From NCBI RefSeq assembly GCF_003144245.1, contig NW_020289979.1:186001-250000 (forward strand): a stretch of 64,000 nt of DNA. The letters are read 5' to 3'. Positions 56,101 to 64,000 of this stretch are shown here, one piece after another. The DNA is from Jaminaea rosea. Taxonomy: Eukaryota > Basidiomycota > Exobasidiomycetes > Microstromatales. Both the position numbers and the translations under genes were made by a program. The first letter of the stretch is position 1. Each line of letters starts with the position of its first letter. The notes beneath the pieces were generated by a model that was given only the letters and a program-made list of their open reading frames with translations, was not told the DNA's origin and made no database searches.

Positions 56101-58617
56101 GAGCGAGGTTCACGCTCTACTACACCCCCGAGCCCGAGCATGGCTCTCTACTCTCACGGAGAGGCTGGCGAAGAGCCACCCCTGCCACTTGAGATTGACG
56201 ACAACGACTTGGCGATGTATGCGCGACTCTTCTCTGGATTCGCATACGGTGACGCGGCTACGGCAGGGCAGCAGCAGAACAACAACTCGTCTGCGGAGCA
56301 CCTCCAAGACTCGAGCGGCACGGCAACCCTCATCAGCTCTGGTACGCAATCCTCCTTCCCTCTTCCACCCCTGCGCACGCCCTCTGGTCGCCAATGCCCT
56401 CAGGCAACGAGGACCCCGTCTCCCGGGCTCTTCTACAGGACCACGGAATCTGTGCGCGCCGCTCAGGACCGTCTTGTGGAGCTGAGGCGCTCTTCGCAAG
56501 GTGCGAGTGCGAGGGAGCATCGGAACGTGGTGCTGTCGAGCGATGGAGATGCGACCTTCGACCTCGACCCTGATAGCTTCATTTGGTGGAGACCATGGGA
56601 GGAGCTGCCGGCTGGCGAGGGTGAGACGGAGTGGCAGGAAGAGCTCGGCAATGCTCACACGCTCACTTCACCTGGCACTCTCGAAGCAGACATCATGAGG
56701 CACGGCTGTACGCATGAGGAGATGGAAGCCGTCACAGCTATCATGATGCTGGCTGAGCGCGGCGGCAGCGAGAGTGTCCAAGGTCGCGTCGAGGACACCA
56801 ACACTGCATCTTCAGATGCTCTCGGTTGCTCATCTCCTTCGCCGCTCATCCTGCCATCGCCAATCTCATCCCCTTCGACTCGCTTCAGCCTCACCAGACG
56901 TCTCAGCGCCACGGTGGACAGGCTGCGTCGTCGCTCTGCCAACCTTCTCAGCGGCGGCACTTCTTCCACTACCATTCAGGAGCAAGAGGCTTCCGGCGAC
57001 ACCGTACTCGGGAGCAGTTTCATCCGAAACACACCACCGCCTGAGGCTTTGCGCTCGCTTCAGGCGAATACAGACACAGCTGAGGAGCAGGACAGCGCAG
57101 AACAGGGCATCGGTGGCGGAGCTCGTGGTCGTGGCCGTAAGCTTTCGCGCCTGCGACCTCTCTCATCAGCAAGGCTAAGGCTACCGCGCTCGGAACGCCT
57201 CACCTTCTTTTCTTTGCGCTCGGCTTCACCTCCTGCTCGCGACGTCGAGCAGGACGACGACCAGCAGCTGCTTCAGCGTCACAACGGCCGCGCATCCGGA
57301 TCCGCCCGGGAGGCAGACGCTGACGAAGAGTCAGATGACGGTGTGCCCTCTTCTCCTTCGCTCTCATCAAGCGTCGCGAGCCAGATCGTTCACCGCTTCA
57401 GGTCATCAACCTCCCTCTTCGCTGCGGCTCGCCGTAGCAAGCGCAATAGCAGGCCGAGCTCCTCTCGGCCCCTCACGCACGCAGCAAGTGACGCGTCCAT
57501 GCGCACTGCTTCCACTGCAGCTTCGCTGATGGCCGTGCCAGCTTCACCTTCTTCGCCTCTCAATCGTCTTGCACCGGAGCCGCCCGCATCCATCCCGAGA
57601 AAGAGGTGGAGCACCTTCTTCCGCGGCTCAAGCAAGGCCAGCAGCAATGCCAGTACCAGCAATGCCAGCGGAAGGCTGGATGCAGCTGCCCCAAGTCCGA
57701 GCTCGAGTCGATTCCCTACTTCATCTGCTGCCCCTGCTCGCAAACGTCGTAGCGTCAACGGATTCATCGACCCGACGACGCCCATGGCTGTGCGTATCGC
57801 TACCGAAGGGGATCTGAGGTCGGGGGAGTACGAGGGGCTGCTCGGGAGCAGTGAGAGCGGGAGTATGTTCAACGACCGCGACTGGGGCCGGGACCATTAT
57901 GATGACATGATGGATGTAGACGCTGATCACGAGACGGCCGTAGGAGACGTACCCATTACTGCGGGGGCGCATGAGGCCGAAGCCGACCTCACGCCCACAC
58001 GCGGCGTCCCTACCATCGGCATCTCAGCCCCAGACTCGACAAGCAGCCTCGCCACAGCCGCTCAAGCCACATGGGACGAGGCAATGGCCATGAGCGTCGA
58101 ACGTCAGCCTCGCGCCACCGCCACCATCACCAATGGCCCCTGCACCCCGGACAATTCGTCCATCCCCTGGCCAACAGTCTGGGCAGATCTGTCGCCCTCT
58201 CAGCGAAGGCACTGCCGCGTACAATTGGGCGAGCAGTACACGCAGACGAGCGATTATGAGTATCATCCCTCCTTTACCGCCAACGGCGAGCAGGGACAGA
58301 CAAGCACGCAGACGTGCGACTACGACGACTCTGCAGTCGAGCCTGGCACGTCGGACTACATGGCGGATAGTGGGCATCATGAGTCGGTGACGACGGTCAA
58401 AGCGGCCCGAGCAGTGGGGACAGCGAGCGCCGAGGGCAGTGCGATTGAGCTTGAGGAGGAGAGTGAAGATCAGCCGGCACCTCCTCCCCTTCCCCCTGCA
58501 GCACCACAAACACGCTCGGAGTCTGGCTTTGGGTCCATGTCCACCAGCACTTCGACCGAGTCCTCGGCCTTCTTCTGCGCTTGGAGTCAGGTCGGACTGC
58601 GTCGCTCTTCATTCTAA
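53137..58617 (+). CDS. Giant Ser-rich orphan protein, 1826 aa
   Basis: One uninterrupted frame; the first in-frame ATG is 53137, though a spliced 5' exon is possible. I do not recognise it. The N-terminal 120 residues are Ser/Thr/Arg-rich. A more ordered basic block follows (NIFRRRIRYSYEQIKKTI, about residue 150; FGPSFGKIFGDTHFSG, about 250). Then come a helical DETEQMQRLLIAQRLMNQVI (about 565) and a folded-looking stretch around 945-990 (AYVTDLILGTTDISRD; VAEWSSHLQGNQAFLRYVNE). Further on are FIWWRPWEELPAGEGETEWQ (about 1150), several basic Ser/Arg patches (RRLSATVDRLRRRSANLL; SSTSLFAAARRSKRNSRP; PRKRWSTFFRG) and an acidic end. The repeated basic RRxS-type sites would suit phosphorylation, but this is composition only. 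No TM segment or signal peptide was seen. Confidence 0.78.
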   Translation: MIVCNRLPPATDAQTSSRSISTTLVPPIHAHDGAAQTLSTTPGVIKGRRKPHQHRTAVSYAHTRSSSQASSIASQTSSIPWPSKENHDPSAEQRGSTPPYACTPAESHAHPHATASTDASIMRKRRRPPTPIGSSSSTSSPPPNIFRRRIRYSYEQIKKTISPGGSNGSTTIKERLKVREQPRRGQSTKTNGSHTSSSDSGSGEGSNRSSRRVTAWLKTTTTTTTTTYSSRSARPSPPPGPAGTFGPSFGKIFGDTHFSGVMPPGTVCPTFVSPPIHGNGTGDARSNDDSSSTTVRYHGGARLFSRELVERQQPKTLTGAADLSMYLDPLYGIPESTRSREEIKRRNAFEEERRGMLQEANLRARRHTTTAAALTDMPAKAEALRAAMKVATAAAMPQVDATSSHDRAHHSRKELPPDSPRPHARQPTQRARLRTDGSTVGSEDVQILAGIPNSLSFARNPAATADATPRLAPQSHRHHISIVPPTPLAEVEMLEADRPSPAALSSSMDCYEPEAGAELEAADKTSSIPPAMADVDTDVAMHTAEYRDSSQGHEAVEEQEDETEQMQRLLIAQRLMNQVIAQLRVSAAGSAATSPPTGRQGPPHAHLSRTSLDSPGIGRALPPHLMSESRRSLARELVGNGDVERSQDISTAALANNSSGEIARPMHSTPSFQFNISTFGIIGHDESTSTSTGTESASMSRSRSRSSASPFPGPITPSLEGCGPTLPAGFTPQKEDEHGEDPFAYSLRDAEMDSSVAPAPLPAAQDFAVAEPANATSESLQSWFDTNFAHIMLGPPPSSSSLTSAPVSPLTRSEPIAILAPSPSHAHGYQHQDGSQSLEGPPVQLTGFLAPLRRNAGTPEDFAPLASMTLTGNMQEVAAEAEAALAAAAAAAAGGNAGGDSTTHESFITAPQASVRYGLVPEDVMPEAAEPHVEPQATDDINRAYVTDLILGTTDISRDVHTITVAEWSSHLQGNQAFLRYVNELTRWERGSRSTTPPSPSMALYSHGEAGEEPPLPLEIDDNDLAMYARLFSGFAYGDAATAGQQQNNNSSAEHLQDSSGTATLISSGTQSSFPLPPLRTPSGRQCPQATRTPSPGLFYRTTESVRAAQDRLVELRRSSQGASAREHRNVVLSSDGDATFDLDPDSFIWWRPWEELPAGEGETEWQEELGNAHTLTSPGTLEADIMRHGCTHEEMEAVTAIMMLAERGGSESVQGRVEDTNTASSDALGCSSPSPLILPSPISSPSTRFSLTRRLSATVDRLRRRSANLLSGGTSSTTIQEQEASGDTVLGSSFIRNTPPPEALRSLQANTDTAEEQDSAEQGIGGGARGRGRKLSRLRPLSSARLRLPRSERLTFFSLRSASPPARDVEQDDDQQLLQRHNGRASGSAREADADEESDDGVPSSPSLSSSVASQIVHRFRSSTSLFAAARRSKRNSRPSSSRPLTHAASDASMRTASTAASLMAVPASPSSPLNRLAPEPPASIPRKRWSTFFRGSSKASSNASTSNASGRLDAAAPSPSSSRFPTSSAAPARKRRSVNGFIDPTTPMAVRIATEGDLRSGEYEGLLGSSESGSMFNDRDWGRDHYDDMMDVDADHETAVGDVPITAGAHEAEADLTPTRGVPTIGISAPDSTSSLATAAQATWDEAMAMSVERQPRATATITNGPCTPDNSSIPWPTVWADLSPSQRRHCRVQLGEQYTQTSDYEYHPSFTANGEQGQTSTQTCDYDDSAVEPGTSDYMADSGHHESVTTVKAARAVGTASAEGSAIELEEESEDQPAPPPLPPAAPQTRSESGFGSMSTSTSTESSAFFCAWSQVGLRRSSF

Positions 58618-58862
58618 GAGGGCTAAGGCATCATCCAGCTGTGGCGTTCGTGGCTCATTTCATCTAGCCTTGCCTGTCGTCCGGTATCAAGTCTCGTGAT
58701 CCTCTCGTATCTGCTGGAAAGTATCTTGCTCCTTTTCTCGTCTCGTATCAAAAGCTTCCGATCTTCTCGCCTCTCTGGTCTTGCACATCCAATCGATCTA
58801 TTAGCTCAATGATCATTTCTCTCTCCACTACCACCAACCCTTCTGCCCATTCTTTCGCCGTA

Positions 58863-61041
58863 TTACATCTCCCACCCAACCTTCACACCTCTTACCCTCT
58901 TGGTCCGCAAATTGAGCATCGCAACCTCCCCCGTCCTCGCAAAGGAGGGCACCAGGACCACTTCCACCCTCTCGCTCCCACTACCGCTCCTCCAAGTGGT
59001 AGAAGCGAACCGCGGCTGGTTGCCGATGAGGAAGACTTCCGGTATTTGTTCGGGGGTAGAGAGGAGGAAAGGATCTCGGTCTGTGAATGGGAAGCACCCT
59101 GAGATGAGGAAGGGGAGGGTTGAAGAGGGAAGTCAGCAAGCAGAGGCCAGTCTGAGAGGATGGGCAAGCGGTGACTCACAAAGCGTATCCGGCGCCGTCG
59201 GAGCGATGTGTCCATACTCGAGTAGTCGACAAGCAGCGACTAGGCGCTCGTCATCTTCTTCTTCCTCTTCCTCCTCCTCTTCCTTGTCCTGCCCCGCCTT
59301 CTGTGAATCTGACGGGCCGGCCATCTCCACGTCTCCGCCGGTGGACTGCTCCTTCTTACCGCTGCTACCACTCGGCTTCGTCTCCTCGGAGCCATTGAGA
59401 TCGTCTTGAGATTCCTGAGCCGCCTTGATAAGGGCAGAGGGGGAGGGGAGGTACTTGAGGATATCGTCGAGGTTTTGGCCTGAGGTGGCGAGAATCTTAG
59501 TGGACCATACGGAGGAGGAGGGAGAGGCAAATTGGATCCACGAGGGATTGTTGTAGAGGTGAAGCCCGCCTGCCGCTTCTTCTCCCTTGTCATTCGCCTC
59601 TTCTGTAGCGCCGGCTTGGTCCTTCTTGTCCTCCTTCGCTTGGTCCTTCCCACCCTTGCCATCGCCGCCCTTCTTGCCTGCCCACTTGCCAGCCCCGCGC
59701 AGGACGGCGCGATGGACCGCCTGCTGTGGCAAGGCCGCGCTAGCTGGGTCGGTTGCGCCAGGCATGAGGACAATGGGAAGTGAAGCGGAGAGCGGGACGA
59801 GGTGGGACAGGAGCAATTCGGCTGGGGTTGGGGTGAGGTTGGCTGCTGCTTGGTTTGAGGATTGACGCGAGGTCTTGGCTGCTGACGAGGAGCCGGTCTT
59901 GGAGGTGGAAGGGCCTGCGGTGGGCGCGTCTACGTTCGGAGTGGTGGAGTCCGTTGTCGAGGAAGACAGGTGCTCTGGTCTTTGAGTAGCCATGAGATTG
60001 CCTGCTACCACGATGCCCGCTATCCGAGAGGATTTGCGACGATGCTGCGAGGCGCGACGATTGTGGTACTCAGTCAGCTCTCAATGATGTCTTCTCACTC
60101 TGCTGGGTTGCACTCACCTCCTCATTCCCGATCTCCCCACCAATCCACTCAGTCAACAAACTCAACCGCATCTCGGGAGCGGCAAATCCTAGCTGACCCC
60201 CATCGCCCGTCGCGCCCCCAAGGTCCAAGCCAGACATGAGCACAACGAACTCGTCGTCCTCCCTCTCCTGAACCTCGGCGGTCATCCCTTGACTATCCTC
60301 CTCCATCTGTTCTCTCTTTACTGTCGCCTTGCTCGTCTCCCTCATGGGCATACCTGGCCAACAAACGTCCTGCACATGGAACTCGCCATTCTCCCTCTCT
60401 GTCCCCAAGAAGGCGCCCACTGTCCCCGTAACAAACAGACCACGATGCGCGACGTCCATCAAGATGGGCCCAACAAGCTTGAGTCGACCAGATTCGTCCT
60501 CTAAATAGACGCTGTCTGAAGTTGCGTCGGAGTAGGAGGAGACTGGTGGAAGGGGAGGTAGATATTGCTGCGGGCGAGAGGGAGGACACAACGATCAGCA
60601 CATGGTACGCAGCAATACATCATCTGGCAGTGCACACTTGCTCACCTCTCTCGATAGGTCGCTTAACACATCCGGCTTCAATCTCATCTCCACATAAACA
60701 ATGCCGCTAACGTACGTGACCTCACCCTTCTTAACATCCAATATGCGCGGCGTATTCCTGATTCCAGCTGCGACTCTCTTCTCCTTCTTCCCTTCGACTC
60801 CCCCAGCAGCATCAGCAGCCGCGCTGTCAGTCCCCTCCCATCTCTCTTTTGCCTTTTGTAGCAGACGAGAGCGACGCAGCTTTCGTAGCCGGAAGTCGTA
60901 GAGGGCTGCGTACTGCCTCGAGTATTGGCGGGTGGGGAGGGGGGAGGAGAATTGCGAGAGGAGAGAAGGGGGCGTCGAGAGCACTGTCGTGGCCTGACGT
61001 ATGTCTAGCCTGGAGCTCGAGGCTCCTGATGAAGAGGACAT
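58863..61041 (-). CDS. POL31: DNA polymerase delta subunit 2 (Pol31/Cdc1/POLD2)
   Basis: Exons 61041-60646, 60567-60118, 60044-59180 and 59098-58863 (introns 78, 73 and 81 nt) give 648 residues. The N-terminal OB fold shows RQYSRQYAALYDFRLRKLR, VKKGEVTYVSGIVYVEM, YLPPLPPVSSYSDATSDSVY, SGRLKLVGPI and NGEFHVQDVCWPGMP. The inactive phosphoesterase domain follows: FVVLMSGLDLGG, RIAGIVVAGNLM, a VPLSASLPIVLMPGATDPA block, LHLYNNPSWIQF and, across the last intron, DTLWCFPFTDRDPFLLSTPE then VFLIGNQPRF. It ends VRGVKVGWEM. By family it is the B-subunit bridging the Pol3 catalytic chain to Pol32 for lagging-strand synthesis. It is about 160 residues longer than yeast Pol31 because of a Lys/Gly-rich and a Glu-rich insert. 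The catalytic metal residues of true phosphoesterases are not expected and were not seen. Confidence 0.95.
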
Positions 61042-61300
61042 GCTTGAGGCTACGGGGTGGGGGTGGTCAAGAGTGACAAATGAATGCGAGCTCAAGTGTT
61101 GCGAAGCCTCGCAGCCTCGCAGCCGCGCGCCTCTTCCGACATCGACGTCTCGCGTCGCGGAGAGACGAGCGTCGAGTCGGACTCGTCGAGTGGAAGACAA
61201 AAAGTCGGATCGGGCGTGAGAATGTCTGCAGCGATGCTGTCGTAGAGCCGCTCGAGCCACTCAACGGCCTCTTCTCCTTCCACAATCTCAGCGTCTCAAT
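61042..61300. promoter_or_regulatory. Divergent promoter, POL31 / small TM protein
   Basis: 259 bp between divergent start codons, GC-rich with CGCG-containing patches but no exact ACGCGT (MCB) site. Nothing else was recognised. Confidence 0.35.
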
Positions 61301-61724
61301 ATGCCACCACCACAGCAGCCTTACCGCACCTCACCCTCATCTACAGCCAGCTCAGCTCAAGCCGCAGCCCAAGCTGCCGCAAGGGGCCGTCGATTGCCTC
61401 CACAGCTTTGGACGACGAAATCCATGATCCTCCTCTCCACTTGTGTCGCCTCGTCGGTGAGTGTGTGACACACTGCCGCTCTCTCTCCCTGCACCGGATC
61501 GCAGAACTCATCACACATGTCCACTGCCCCTCGATCGTTCCCTTCCCCTCCTGCAGGCCTATCTCTTCGGCCTCTTCCAAGGTTTCGAAAAGGGAAAGGC
61601 AAAGGGCATCAGCGACATGACCGCCTCTGCAGCCAGCGGCGATGGGGCTGGTGCTGCTGCTGCTGCTAATGAGGCCGACAAGATGAAGAACGACCCTAGT
61701 GTGGGCATCTATGGTGGACGCTGA
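61301..61724 (+). CDS. Small protein with one transmembrane segment
   Basis: Exons 61301-61456 and 61557-61724 (100-nt intron, phase 0) give 107 residues. The N-terminal 33 residues are Pro/Ser/Gln/Ala-rich, ending in a basic ARGRRLPPQLWTTK. One hydrophobic helix, made by joining the exons, is MILLSTCVASSAYLFGLFQG (about 38-57). It is followed by FEKGKAKG, an Ala-rich hydrophilic part and the end SVGIYGGR. I do not recognise it. A basic pre-TM stretch, one TM and small size would fit a mitochondrial inner- or outer-membrane accessory protein, but an ER location is equally possible. That the splice junction restores a continuous TM helix supports the exon model. It shares a 259-bp divergent promoter with POL31. 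Confidence 0.72.
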
Positions 61725-62500
61725 GACTGCAATCTTGATCGCTGGCTAGCTGGCCCACCACGCTAGGCAGCCGCCCGCTGCCTCCCGGGGCTCTACTCCC
61801 AACTCTGACAGGAGAGACAGCACGACGTAGAATCAGTCGGCGGTCAGTGAGCCCGGTCATCAAGCTGGCAGTCTGGTAGGGCACCAAAGAAAGCACGCTG
61901 CATAGTGGCACAGCCACTGCAGAGCGATGTAGCGCAGGACCGTCGGGCGGGCGTCGAGGCAGCGAAGAGGAGAGAAGTCAGCTGGACCTTGAAGGGAAAC
62001 GGCCGACAGTCGCAGCAGCTCGAAGCACGCCGCTCACAGCTTGTCAGTCAGACTCAGCAGCGGCAAAGGCAGCTGTCTTTCTAAGGCGAGAAGGTCGCAG
62101 TCTGGCACCAAGTCAAGAACGACCCAGGCTGATGCTGGAGAGACCAGCTCAGCGCCAACTCGTGCTTAGCTGCAACAGCCTGTACCCCTCAGAACAGCCA
62201 CTAGAGCTGCATGGTCTCTCGCCCCTTACGATTGTCCTCATAAATGCTCCGTGCAATGGAATGCCCTCTTTGAGCAAGTTGAATGCACTTCATTGCCCCC
62301 CGTCCCCGTGCGAGCGTCCAGTCTGCCACTGTGGCTGGTTCACTTCCCCCCTCGATGTAATCCCACTCTAATCCGTCAGGCGCGCACTTCGTACTGCGTT
62401 AGAAGGTCTGATATTCCTACTTCTAGAGACACAAGCAGCGCTCGCAGCGCTGACCCAACACGTTCACCAACGTTCGCCCATCTCCGAGTACCATCTCTGC
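61725..62500. other. Convergent 3' intergenic region
   Basis: 776 bp between the stop codons of the small TM protein and the Rieske gene. I looked for tRNA A/B boxes, repeats and longer frames and found none that convinced. Confidence 0.4.
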
Positions 62501-63811
62501 TTAACCGATGATGATCTTGCCCTCGTCATCGTTGAAGTCGTACTCCGGCACCTCCAAGTTCAACGGCGCCGGTCCCTTCCTCGCGCGTCCACTCGAGTCG
62601 TAGTGGGATCCATGGCAAGGGCAGAACCACCCATTGTAGTCACCCGCCTCTCCAATAGGTACGCATCCCAAGTGGGTGCAGACGCCCAGCAGTACAAGCC
62701 ACTCGGGGCGCTTGACCCTCTCCTCGTCCTTCTGCGGGTCGCGCAGCTTGGAGACGTCGAGGGAAGAGGAACGAGCATCGTCAATGTCGTCTTGCGTGCG
62801 GTGGCGGACGAAGACGGGCTTGCCGCGCCACTTGATGACGAGGTTCTTGCCCTCGGGGATGTTGTTCATTTCGACCTCGACCTTGGCCAGGGCAAGAACG
62901 TCTGCTGAAGCTGACATCGAGGCAAGGAAGTCCGTAACGGTCGCCTTGGCGCCTGCTGCCGCGACGAGGCCCATGGAACCCTGCGAGTGAGCGAGGGAAG
63001 GAGCGAAAGGCAGATCGTGGTCAGCGCAAGGATCGGAGGACAGGTCCCCTCTCTGCACTGTGCGCTCACAATGGCAAAGTAGTGAGCAGCCTTGTTCTGG
63101 TCAGTGTTGCCCGTGCGGTAGTGGCTGAAGTCGGGGACAGTGCTGTCGTTGGGCGAGGCCTGGAGAGCGCGGGCCGAGGTGCTGAGGAATCGAGGCTGCT
63201 CGGAGCGGCTAGGGAGGGCTGCGAGCGGCGAGCAAGGGCAAAGTGGGTGGTGTGAGATGCTGCTACGAAGCTGCTACGAAGCTGCTACGAAGCTGCTGCG
63301 TCCATCTGGGTATCCTTCCGTCTCCCATTCGGGCTGGCAGAGATGCCAGGCCAATCGAGGCAGGTCCAAATGACTGCAACTAGCCTGCCAACCCCCCTCC
63401 TTGCTGTTCTGCCCTCATCTCGCCACTCCATCGAACAATCCTTTTCGCACTCACAGTTGACATTTGTGCGGCTGGTCAGCGACCCCGAAAGAAGGGACGT
63501 CTTGTTCGACCATCGCGGGATGGACTGGACATCGCCGCGGGGCGCCGGGCCGTGAGAGCCTTCCTCGTGAGCATGAGGGTCAGCAGGAGCTCGAGCGTCG
63601 AAGTTGACGCCGCGGGCGAGCGGGGTGCCGTTCCATGCTGCTGCTGTGGTGGGCCTATTGCGGTAAAGCCAGGGCGAGAGAGGGGTGAGGTGGGGAGATG
63701 ATGGAAGTTAGTCAGCCACCACTACGACGTTTTTACAAAGACTGGTCCCGAGTTCGAGCGTACGCACAGCGCATTGACGTAGGTCCTTTGCGCAAATCGA
63801 GCGACAGACAT
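62501..63811 (-). CDS. RIP1: Rieske iron-sulfur subunit of the cytochrome bc1 complex
   Basis: Exons 63811-63768, 63654-63455, 63218-63070 and 62980-62501 (introns 113, 236 and 89 nt) give 290 residues. The start [15 protein letters not shown] is a typical mitochondrial presequence, and the whole leader is long (about 100 residues). The mature part shows [11 protein letters not shown], then the membrane anchor [19 protein letters not shown], the flexible hinge and the Rieske fold. Cluster ligands are C232 and H234 in CTHLGC and C251 and H254 in CPCHGSH, with C237 and C253 forming the disulfide. It transfers electrons from ubiquinol to cytochrome c1 at complex III of the inner membrane. Phase agreement at each junction (for example T joining CC to make NSLPSR) supports the model for the less conserved second exon. 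Confidence 0.93.
63259..63300. repeat. 11-bp tandem repeat in Rieske intron 2
   Basis: Three exact copies of GCTGCTACGAA and a partial fourth lie inside the 236-nt second intron. Confidence 0.9.
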
Positions 63812-64000
63812 GGCTGCAAGTCTAGTCTGTGTCGAGGAGGAAGAGGTGAGATGAGGAGGTGGTGGTGGTGAGGAGCAATCTGTAAGAAGGTTGCTCTGGT
63901 TGGCGCCTTGTCCTGGCCTGGTGATGCCGGCTCACTCGCCCGCCCGCCTGCCTCGAGTCGAGCCTCTCCGTCGCTTTCCAATCGGGTCAAGGCGGGAGGG
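63812..64000 (-). promoter_or_regulatory. Rieske gene 5' region
   Basis: The remaining 189 bp lie upstream of the Rieske start codon. A CCAAT box (plus strand, 63978-63982) sits about 170 bp from the ATG. CCAAT boxes are the target of the Hap2/3/5 complex that controls fungal respiratory genes, but one pentamer may be chance. Confidence 0.35.

Noticed and set aside
63745-63765. B-box-like GAGTTCGAGC near the Rieske first exon
   Set aside because: No T-stem pairing, A box or acceptor stem could be built around it, so it is not a tRNA.
1-64000. Possible transposable or virus-derived elements
   Set aside because: No reverse transcriptase, integrase, transposase, capsid-like frame, long terminal repeats or long inverted repeats were noticed while reading both strands.

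Overview
The window is GC-rich nuclear DNA from a fungus. It is gene-dense, with almost all genes on short spliceosomal introns (about 63-113 nt, GTRNGT...CAG, one of 236 nt), an intron-bearing tRNA, and fungal signature proteins (Bem2-type RhoGAP, Ede1, Yak1, Ssf1, GH5_9 and GH16 wall glucanases). Intron density, long low-complexity Ser/Ala/Gln/Asp-rich insertions and a Don3/Sid1/Kic1-type kinase suggest a basidiomycete, probably a smut relative (Ustilaginomycotina). The phylum is a reasonable inference; the lower rank is a guess. No rRNA, CRISPR, transposon, retroelement or viral remnant was seen.

Layout: a partial LYPLA-like hydrolase runs off the left edge (1-779, -) and faces a JmjC protein with a huge acidic insert (1103-4297, +). 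Then come an indoleamine 2,3-dioxygenase (4452-6608, -), a Bem2-like RasGEF-like/PH/RhoGAP giant (7158-14969, -), MLH1 (16113-18446, -) divergent from the YAK1 kinase (19080-23055, +), a secreted GH16 enzyme with a His-rich tail (23851-25716, -) divergent from a GCK-III kinase (27133-29730, +), and EDE1 (30003-34577, -). A tRNA-Met(CAU) follows (34751-34849, +), then a 1943-residue orphan (35204-41035, -), fibrillarin (41413-42524, -) divergent from gamma-tubulin (43087-44686, +), and a GH5 exo-beta-1,3-glucanase (45125-47263, -). Next are an aromatic-free hydrophilin-like protein (48855-49479, +), an ankyrin protein (49595-50346, -) divergent from SSF1 (50627-52686, +), an 1826-residue orphan (53137-58617, +), DNA polymerase delta subunit 2 (58863-61041, -), a small one-TM protein (61301-61724, +) and the Rieske iron-sulfur protein (62501-63811, -).

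The genes do not form an operon or cluster. They are unlinked housekeeping functions: DNA replication and repair (MLH1, Pol delta), ribosome biogenesis (Nop1, Ssf1), polarity, cytokinesis and endocytosis (Bem2, GCK-III, Ede1, gamma-tubulin), cell-wall remodelling (GH16, GH5), respiration and NAD metabolism (Rieske, IDO) and growth signalling (Yak1). The points most worth a second look are two giant intronless orphan proteins, the JmjC core split by about 500 acidic residues, the LYPLA-like hydrolase with alanine at the expected nucleophile, the His-rich tail on the GH16 enzyme, and the hydrophilin-like protein. I did not find convincing evidence of a new multi-gene system. Exon boundaries were derived by hand from splice consensus, reading frame and family conservation.
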